From the NCBI GenBank assembly GCA_005503165.1, contig SCNT01000045.1, positions 1 to 34,938 of the forward strand: DNA of 34,938 nucleotides. Reading direction: 5' to 3'. Below, piece by piece: positions 30,722 to 34,938 of the stretch. This DNA comes from Sphingomonadaceae bacterium 3R27E2-A (GTDB lineage Bacteria > Pseudomonadota > Alphaproteobacteria > Sphingomonadales > Sphingomonadaceae). The position numbers and the translations under genes were made by a program. Position 1 is the first letter of the stretch. Each line of letters begins with the position of its first letter. The notes beneath the pieces were generated by a model, which was not told where the DNA came from, did not search any database, and was given only the letters and a program-made list of their open reading frames with translations.

Positions 30722-31726
30722 TCAGTCGATAGTGGTGCGGAAAGTGACGGTGCGGGTCTGGCCGCCGGCGACGGTGCCGAGCGCGACATTGATCCGCGTG
30801 CCGTTGTAATCGCCGGCGTCGGCGTCCGCCGCGTCGGTCTGGGCGGCGCCGCCCAGCGTGATCGAGCCCGCGACATAGCTGGTGTCGGCCGGGATATTGT
30901 CGGTGATCGCGAGGCCGTTGACCGACCCGCTGCCCGCGACAGTGGCGACGATCGTGTAGGTGATCGTCGCGCCCGGAACGGGCTCGCTGCCGCCGAAGGG
31001 ATCGACGATCACCGCCGATTTGACGAGCGAGACCGTGGCGGCCGAGACCACATAAGCGCCTTGGTCCTGACCGTCCGCGCCGGTGGATCCGACGACGGCG
31101 TCGCCGCCGCCTTCGCCCTGGCCGGCAAAGCTGGTGCCCGGCGCACCCGTGCCCGTCCGCGATGCCGCGACCAGGCTCACGGTGCCGCGATCGCCGTCGG
31201 CGACGCCGCCCGGCGTGGTCGAAAGCACGAAGATCGTGACGCTTTCGTCGGGATCGAGGACCGGGTCGTTGGCGCCCGGCGTATAGAGCGTGTCGGTGTT
31301 GGCATCGAAGACGCCGTCGCCGTTGTCGATATAGATCTGCGTGACCGCCGGGTCATAATCGTCGCCGCCGCCGTTGGCGACGGTCGAAAGCGCGAAGCTT
31401 TCCTCGCCATTGCCGTTGTTGGTGACCGAAAAGGTCAGGAGCTGCGCGGTCGCGCCGGGCGTCGTCGGCACGTCGGCAGGGTCGCTCGAATCGACAGTGA
31501 CGTCGAGCAGCTCGTCGACGCGCAGGTCGACCTGGTTCGAATCGACCGTCTGCGTGCCGCCGCCGGTGTCGTAACTGGCGCTGGCGGTGTTGCTGATGGT
31601 CGAACCCGCGCGCGTGCCCGCAGCCTCTGCCTGCAACGGCAGGGCGAGCGCGACGGCGAGAGCGAGCGTGGAAATGGCAGGGATGCGGTACTGATGCATC
31701 GCGCCCCCCACAGGCGCATTCATCAT
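30722..31726 (-). CDS. Exported DUF11-type protein, first gene of the locus
   Basis: 334 residues from ATG 31726 (GGAG 9 bases upstream); a shorter form from 31699 is possible. Signal peptide region MHQYRIPAISTLALAVALAL ... AEA-A, then AGSTISNTASASYDTGGGTQ, an Ig-like domain (TPGATAQLLTFSVTNNGNGE), a calcium-site-like DNGDGVFDANTD loop (about 165-177), a Gly-rich stretch and a terminal DUF11 domain (VSLVKSAVIVDPFGGSEPVP ... TRTVTFRTTID). It is paralogous to the 351-residue protein. The next gene's upstream ATG overlaps its stop. A divergent promoter region shared with the permease gene lies upstream. Confidence 0.8.
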   Translation of the reverse strand: MMNAPVGGAMHQYRIPAISTLALAVALALPLQAEAAGTRAGSTISNTASASYDTGGGTQTVDSNQVDLRVDELLDVTVDSSDPADVPTTPGATAQLLTFSVTNNGNGEESFALSTVANGGGDDYDPAVTQIYIDNGDGVFDANTDTLYTPGANDPVLDPDESVTIFVLSTTPGGVADGDRGTVSLVAASRTGTGAPGTSFAGQGEGGGDAVVGSTGADGQDQGAYVVSAATVSLVKSAVIVDPFGGSEPVPGATITYTIVATVAGSGSVNGLAITDNIPADTSYVAGSITLGGAAQTDAADADAGDYNGTRINVALGTVAGGQTRTVTFRTTID

Positions 31727-31762
31727 GAGCGTTGACTCCGATTGGCTGGTCCGTGAGCCGTC

Positions 31763-31815
31763 AATCGCCGATAAAGGGAAATTTCTGGTTAAGACGCCGG
31801 TGACCATCGGCGATT
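31763..31815. promoter_or_regulatory. Inverted repeat in the divergent promoter region
   Basis: AATCGCCGAT (31763-31772) and ATCGGCGATT (31806-31815) are perfect 10-base arms 33 bases apart, inside the 198-bp region between the DUF11 locus and the permease gene. They could be paired operator half-sites or the base of an RNA stem near the 5' end of the DUF11 transcript. No consensus promoter was obvious. Confidence 0.45.
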
Positions 31816-31924
31816 CTGCGCCAGAACCGGACAGAAGCGGTGCCGGGCACGCCCTTCGCGCGCCGTCTGGCGCGCCGCCGCAAGCTCGCGTAAGACGAGG
31901 AAATCAACTGGGGAGACCGGCAGC

Positions 31925-33121
31925 GTGGCGGAGAAGAAGGGGGACAGGGACGCGCAGTCGCGCCTCAATCCCCTCGCGCAGATCGAGATCGACGATTTCC
32001 GCCGCGACCGGCTGCTCGCGGCGTTGACTTTGATCATCGGCGCGGCCTTCTGTCTCGCCTTCCCCTTCGCGCTGAAGGCCGGCGCCGAATTCTTCCTGCC
32101 GCTGACGGCCGCGATCGTCATCGCGATCGCGCTGGTGCCCTTGCTCGAATGGCTCGAGCGGCGCGGGGTGCCCTCGGCGCTCGCCTCCTTCCTGTCGCTC
32201 TCGGCCTTCCTGATGCTCGCCAATGCGGCGCTCGCGATCATTGTCGTGCCCGCGACGGGCTGGTTCGCGCGGCTTCCCGAATCGATTCCGCGGATCCAGA
32301 GCAACCTCGCCCCCCTGATCGATTTCTATTCCACGCTGCAGAAATTTGTCGATCGCACGTTGATGTCGGTCGCTACGGGCACCGAAGCGACCGCGCAGGC
32401 GGTTGCGGCGCAGGCGCCCTCGTCGGTCATCGATTATTTCATCTCGGCTGCGCCCGCTGCGGCGATCCAGCTCTTTTTTGCGGTGCTGGTGATCTTCTTC
32501 TTCCTCGCCGGCTGGACGCGGCTGCGGCGCGGCACGATCCGCCGCCGCGGCAGCTTCGACGGCGCGATGCAGACCGCGCGGGTGATTCAGAATGTCGTCG
32601 ACGCGACCGCGGACTATCTCGCGACGATCACGATGATCAACGCGATCCTCGGCCTGCTGGTGTCGCTGATGCTCTGGGCGCTCGGCATGCCGTCGCCCTT
32701 CATGTGGGGCGGGATCGTCTCGTTGTGCAATTTCGTGCCCTATCTGGGGCCGATCGTCGCCGCGACGCTGCTCGGGCTCGGCGGGCTGATGACTTTCGAC
32801 GCGGTGGGCCTCGCGCTGCTGCCCGCGCTGATCTTCATCGCGGTGCACACGGTCGAGGCGAATCTTGTGACCCCGCTGGTGCTCGGGCGGCGGCTGACGG
32901 TCAATCCGCTGCTGATTCTCGTGTCGTTGAGCTTCTGGGGCTGGGTGTGGGGAGCCCCCGGCGCGCTGCTCGCGGTGCCGCTGCTGCTGATCCTCCAGAC
33001 CGTGCTGCAGTCGACCGGAACCCCGGATCTCGCGGGTTTCCTGTTCGAGCACGGCACGCTGACCACGACCGACGAGGTGCGCGACCGATTAAATCGCACC
33101 CACCCCGAAAGCGACGGTTGA
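31925..33121 (+). CDS. AI-2E family transporter (PerM-type permease)
   Basis: 398 residues, GTG start with GGGGAG upstream. The hydrophobicity pattern gives about eight membrane segments, two early pairs (LLAALTLIIGAAFCLAFPFA, FFLPLTAAIVIAIALVPLLE) and a C-terminal block with LVSLCNFVPYLGPIVAATLL-like family motif (NFVPYLGP, about 263-270), HTVEANLVTPLVLGRRL and SFWGWVWGAPGALLAVPLLL. Family members include Na+/H+-type antiporters and TqsA; autoinducer export is shown for few. The substrate is unknown. It is divergent from the DUF11 locus and followed by tRNA-Asp. Confidence 0.87.
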   Translation: MAEKKGDRDAQSRLNPLAQIEIDDFRRDRLLAALTLIIGAAFCLAFPFALKAGAEFFLPLTAAIVIAIALVPLLEWLERRGVPSALASFLSLSAFLMLANAALAIIVVPATGWFARLPESIPRIQSNLAPLIDFYSTLQKFVDRTLMSVATGTEATAQAVAAQAPSSVIDYFISAAPAAAIQLFFAVLVIFFFLAGWTRLRRGTIRRRGSFDGAMQTARVIQNVVDATADYLATITMINAILGLLVSLMLWALGMPSPFMWGGIVSLCNFVPYLGPIVAATLLGLGGLMTFDAVGLALLPALIFIAVHTVEANLVTPLVLGRRLTVNPLLILVSLSFWGWVWGAPGALLAVPLLLILQTVLQSTGTPDLAGFLFEHGTLTTTDEVRDRLNRTHPESDG

Positions 33122-33164
33122 CAGGCTGGAGCGCGGCGCATATTGGCGCTGCTCCCAAGCACAC

Positions 33165-33241
33165 GCGGGTGTAGCTCAGTTGGTTAGAGTGCCGGCCTGT
33201 CACGCCGGAGGTCGCGGGTTCGAGCCCCGTCACTCGCGCCA
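33165..33241 (+). tRNA. tRNA-Asp(GTC)
   Basis: A 77-base cloverleaf: GCGGGTG with CACTCGC, D-arm AGCTCAGTTGGTTAGAGT, anticodon arm CCGGC-CTGTCAC-GCCGG with anticodon GTC at 33199-33201, T-arm GTTCGAGCC, and encoded CCA at the 3' end. Confidence 0.95.
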
Positions 33242-33268
33242 TTCCCTGGTCCCTCGGGACGGAATGGC
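33238..33268 (+). terminator. Hairpin immediately after tRNA-Asp
   Basis: GCCATTCC (33238-33245) pairs with GGAATGGC (33261-33268), with an inner GTCC/GGAC stem and a three-base bulge. The 5' arm includes the tRNA's CCA, so the precursor's 3' end is base-paired. A T-run occurs only some 18 bases further on, so termination is likely but not certain. Confidence 0.5.
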
Positions 33269-33321
33269 CACCGCGGCTTGGGACGTTTTTCATCAAGCGA
33301 TATGTGGATTGGCGCGGCTTT

Positions 33322-33540
33322 TCAGCCGCGCCACCGCCCCAGCTCCATCCAGCGCAGCAGCGGCTTCAGCGGCAGGATCCAGACGATCCCCGCGATCACG
33401 TAGAAAACCCCCTGGACCAGTACCGGCCATTCGCCGACCCACGCCGACAGGCTGGCGACCAGCCCCGCCCAGACGATGATCAGCAGGATGATGAGCAAGA
33501 TGCCCGCGGGCTTGCGCCAACTGGGCTGCGGGTCGGTCAC
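33322..33540 (-). CDS. DUF2842 family membrane protein
   Basis: 72 residues from GTG 33540, overlapping the upstream stop by 4 bases. TDPQPSWRKPAGILLIILLI, then IVWAGLVASLSAWVGEWPVL and VFYVIAGIVWILPLKPLLRW give two membrane helices; the tail LRWMELGRWR matches the DUF2842 family confined mostly to alphaproteobacteria. Function unknown. A 9-bp hairpin (33311-33332) overlaps the stop and may end the transcript. Confidence 0.82.
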   Translation of the reverse strand: MTDPQPSWRKPAGILLIILLIIVWAGLVASLSAWVGEWPVLVQGVFYVIAGIVWILPLKPLLRWMELGRWRG

Positions 33541-34118
33541 AATCTCTCTCCGGTCACGATATATTCCTGTTCGGTCAGCACCGCGTCGAGCGGCATGTCG
33601 GTGACTTCCAGCGGCATGGCATCGACTTCCTGCACCGACCAGCCGATACCGATGCGCAAGGTATCGGGATGCGCGGCGAACCAGCGGTCGTAATGGCCGC
33701 CGCCCTGGCCGATACGTCCGCCGCGCCGGTCGAAGCCGAGGAGCGGGCAGAAGAGCAGGGTGGGGACCGTCGATTCGGCGTCGTCTGCGGGCTGGCGGCT
33801 GCTCCAAGGGCCTTTGAACAGCGCGTCGCCGGGGCTCCAGCGCCGAAAGCCCATCGTTTCGATACGGCCTTCATGATGGGGCAGGGCAAGCTTGCCCGCC
33901 GCGGCATGATCTCCGAGCATCTGCAGGATATCGGGCTCGTCGCCCCAGGCGGCATAGGCGCCGATCACCGGCTGCGCGTCGAGCAACGCGGCGAGCGGCG
34001 CGGGAACGGCGCGAAACGCGGCAAAGCGGGTGAATTCGTCGAGGTTTGCGGCAAAATGACGCCGGCGAAAGCGCAATTTCTCGCGCAGCTGCTGTTTCGG
34101 GCCGGTCATGTCGGTCAT
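33537..34118 (-). CDS. fau: 5-formyltetrahydrofolate cyclo-ligase
   Basis: 193 residues. The enzyme converts 5-formyl-THF to 5,10-methenyl-THF with ATP. The N-terminal KQQLREKLRFRRRHF helix, EPDILQMLGDHAAAGKLALP, and the signature FDRRGGRIGQGGGHYDRWFA match the family. As in E. coli (ssrS-ygfA), it lies directly downstream of 6S RNA and would be co-transcribed with it. ATG 34118 is used; an internal ATG three codons on is also possible. Confidence 0.92.
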   Translation of the reverse strand: MTDMTGPKQQLREKLRFRRRHFAANLDEFTRFAAFRAVPAPLAALLDAQPVIGAYAAWGDEPDILQMLGDHAAAGKLALPHHEGRIETMGFRRWSPGDALFKGPWSSRQPADDAESTVPTLLFCPLLGFDRRGGRIGQGGGHYDRWFAAHPDTLRIGIGWSVQEVDAMPLEVTDMPLDAVLTEQEYIVTGERL

Positions 34119-34152
34119 CGCCGTCTCTCGGCCTTCATGTTCTCGGTCGGCT

Positions 34153-34323
34153 GCAGCGGGTTGGCGGGCCCACCATGGGTCGTTTGCTGGAAGATCCTCT
34201 GACGCCAGTAACGTCAGGTGGGGACCATGTGCGTCGGACCAGGGTCCGGGCAGGGACAGCCCCCTAGGATGATGTATCGCCTCAGGGATTTTCGCAAAAG
34301 CTCGTGCCGGGCAGAACCCGCCG
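34153..34323 (-). ncRNA. ssrS: 6S RNA
   Basis: The region between zapA and the cyclo-ligase gene carries no open frame but folds as 6S: GCGGCGGGTT near the 5' end (34324-34315) pairs with AACCCGCTGC at the 3' end (34162-34153), and the centre holds GGGGCTGTCCC and CCCTGGTCCGA-type stems around an open bubble that mimics a melted promoter. 6S binds sigma70 RNA polymerase and dampens transcription in stationary phase. The location between zapA and ygfA/fau is conserved across proteobacteria. End points come from the closing stem and promoter, within a few bases. Confidence 0.88.
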
Positions 34324-34328
34324 CCCCT

Positions 34329-34357
34329 TATGTAGGGCGACGGCCGCGCTTTCTCAA
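34329..34357 (-). promoter_or_regulatory. 6S RNA promoter
   Basis: TTGAGA (34357-34352) and TACATA (34334-34329) are separated by exactly 17 bases and predict a start at about 34323. The -35 hexamer contains the TGA stop codon of zapA (34356-34354). Confidence 0.75.
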
Positions 34358-34842
34358 GGGAGTTGCTCGAACTTCGCGGCCAGCTCCTCGATCCGGTCGG
34401 CGATCTGGCCGAGCGCGCGGCTCTGGTCGGGGGGCGTCGGCGCGGTCACGATGGGCGCACCTTGGCGCAATTTCTCGATTTCGGCGGTCAGCGTGGCTTC
34501 ACGCTCGGACCCCTGTTTCACCTGGTCGAGCGCCGCCGCTTCGCGCGACACCGCCGCGCGCAATTCGTCGCGCGCCGCCGCTTCGCGGCTCTCGGCGAGC
34601 GCGACCGCTGCGCGCAACGCGTCGAGCTGCGGCTCTGCATTGCCGGCCTTGTTCTGCGCTTCCTGCGTTTCGTCGGCAAGCATCAGCGCCGCGAACAGCA
34701 ATTGCCGCACCTCGGTGCCGCCCTGGATGCCGCGCGCTTTGGCGTCGACGATGCTCGCGAGCTGGATCAGCTGGGCCTCCTGCCCGTCAGCGCAGTGCAC
34801 GTCATAGGGGCGCCCGGCGATGGTGAGCTTGACGTCAGCCAC
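34354..34842 (-). CDS. zapA: Cell division protein ZapA
   Basis: 162 residues from GTG 34842. The N-terminal domain, VKLTIAGRPYDVHCADGQEA, QLIQLASIVDAKARGIQGG, and LLFAALMLADETQEAQ, is the ZapA fold that cross-links FtsZ protofilaments. The protein is longer than E. coli ZapA (109) through an extended coiled coil (about 75-140) and a terminal IADRIEELAAKFEQLP helix, as in other sphingomonads. It overlaps the preceding small gene by 8 bases, implying coupled translation, and is followed at once by 6S RNA. Confidence 0.88.
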   Translation of the reverse strand: MADVKLTIAGRPYDVHCADGQEAQLIQLASIVDAKARGIQGGTEVRQLLFAALMLADETQEAQNKAGNAEPQLDALRAAVALAESREAAARDELRAAVSREAAALDQVKQGSEREATLTAEIEKLRQGAPIVTAPTPPDQSRALGQIADRIEELAAKFEQLP

Positions 34843-34938
34843 GTTCGGCCTCCGCGATCAGCCGGTCGAGTTCGCCGATCACCGCGGCGACTTCGGCCTT
34901 CAGGGCGGACTGGTCGGCGGGGGGCAGGGCGGTGGCCG
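34835..34938 (-). CDS. Small helical protein upstream of zapA, N-terminus outside window
   Basis: The minus-strand frame enters from the window edge and ends at TGA 34837-34835; visible residues include ALPPADQSALKAEVAAVIGE and LDRLIAEAERG. It is Ala/Glu-rich and helical, overlapping the zapA GTG. Many alphaproteobacteria carry a short coiled-coil gene (DUF4164-like) at this place next to zapA; the fragment is too short to assign. Confidence 0.55.
   Translation of the reverse strand, partial: ATALPPADQSALKAEVAAVIGELDRLIAEAERG

Noticed and set aside
1..34938. CRISPR arrays
   Set aside because: No series of short direct repeats with regular spacers was seen.

Overview
The window comes from a GC-rich alphaproteobacterium, almost certainly a sphingomonad (Sphingopyxis/Sphingomonas type). 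Support: the codon use, a CpdR-type response regulator, a ZapA-6S RNA-formyltetrahydrofolate cyclo-ligase cluster, a DUF2842 gene, a branched-chain 2-oxoacid dehydrogenase cluster and the family of large DUF11 outer-membrane proteins.

Left half (about 1-16731): one end of an integrated temperate phage or phage-like element. It ends at a tyrosine integrase lying against the 3' end of a tRNA-Val(GAC) gene. The layout resembles a mirrored lambda early region. A leftward Cro-like HTH gene (cut by the window edge) and a rightward HTH gene diverge across three 17-bp palindromic operators (GTTCC-N7-GGAAC type). The rightward gene is followed by three small probable lysogenic-conversion genes. Then come two more copies of the operator, and a 15-kb co-directional early operon begins. 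Within each cluster neighbouring operator centres are exactly 34 bp apart. The operon carries a cupin-like protein, a TolA-like coiled-coil protein, a PD-(D/E)XK exonuclease, a Sak4/AAA_24-type recombination ATPase, an HNH/DUF968-like protein, a Lar-type zinc protein, an ASCH protein, a DUF5131 (Gp37/Gp68) protein, a HerA-like ATPase with winged-helix tails, many small unknown proteins, and finally integrase. A tnpB-only IS605-type element is inserted in reverse orientation at about 8340-9519. No structural, packaging or lysis genes are in view; they would lie to the left.

Right half (16732-34938): chromosomal genes. In order: tRNA-Val, cpdR (-), an N-formylglutamate amidohydrolase (+), a candidate small RNA (-), tRNA-Pro(CGG) (-), a short RadC/JAB protein (-), thyA (+), the E1alpha-E1beta-E2 genes of the branched-chain 2-oxoacid dehydrogenase (+), a long inverted repeat, a four-gene leftward locus of exported DUF11-type proteins including a 1699-residue predicted outer-membrane barrel, an AI-2E family permease (+), tRNA-Asp(GTC) (+), and a leftward cluster ending in DUF2842, 5-FCL, 6S RNA, zapA and a partial small gene.

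The most interesting items are the 34-bp-phased operator system with a probable leaderless repressor transcript, the uncharacterised four-gene DUF11/outer-membrane locus, the structured small RNA next to tRNA-Pro, the TnpB with a displaced catalytic glutamate, the HerA-winged-helix ATPase and an 18-bp repeat that makes a small phage gene precisely excisable. No gene-free stretch exceeds about 300 bases.
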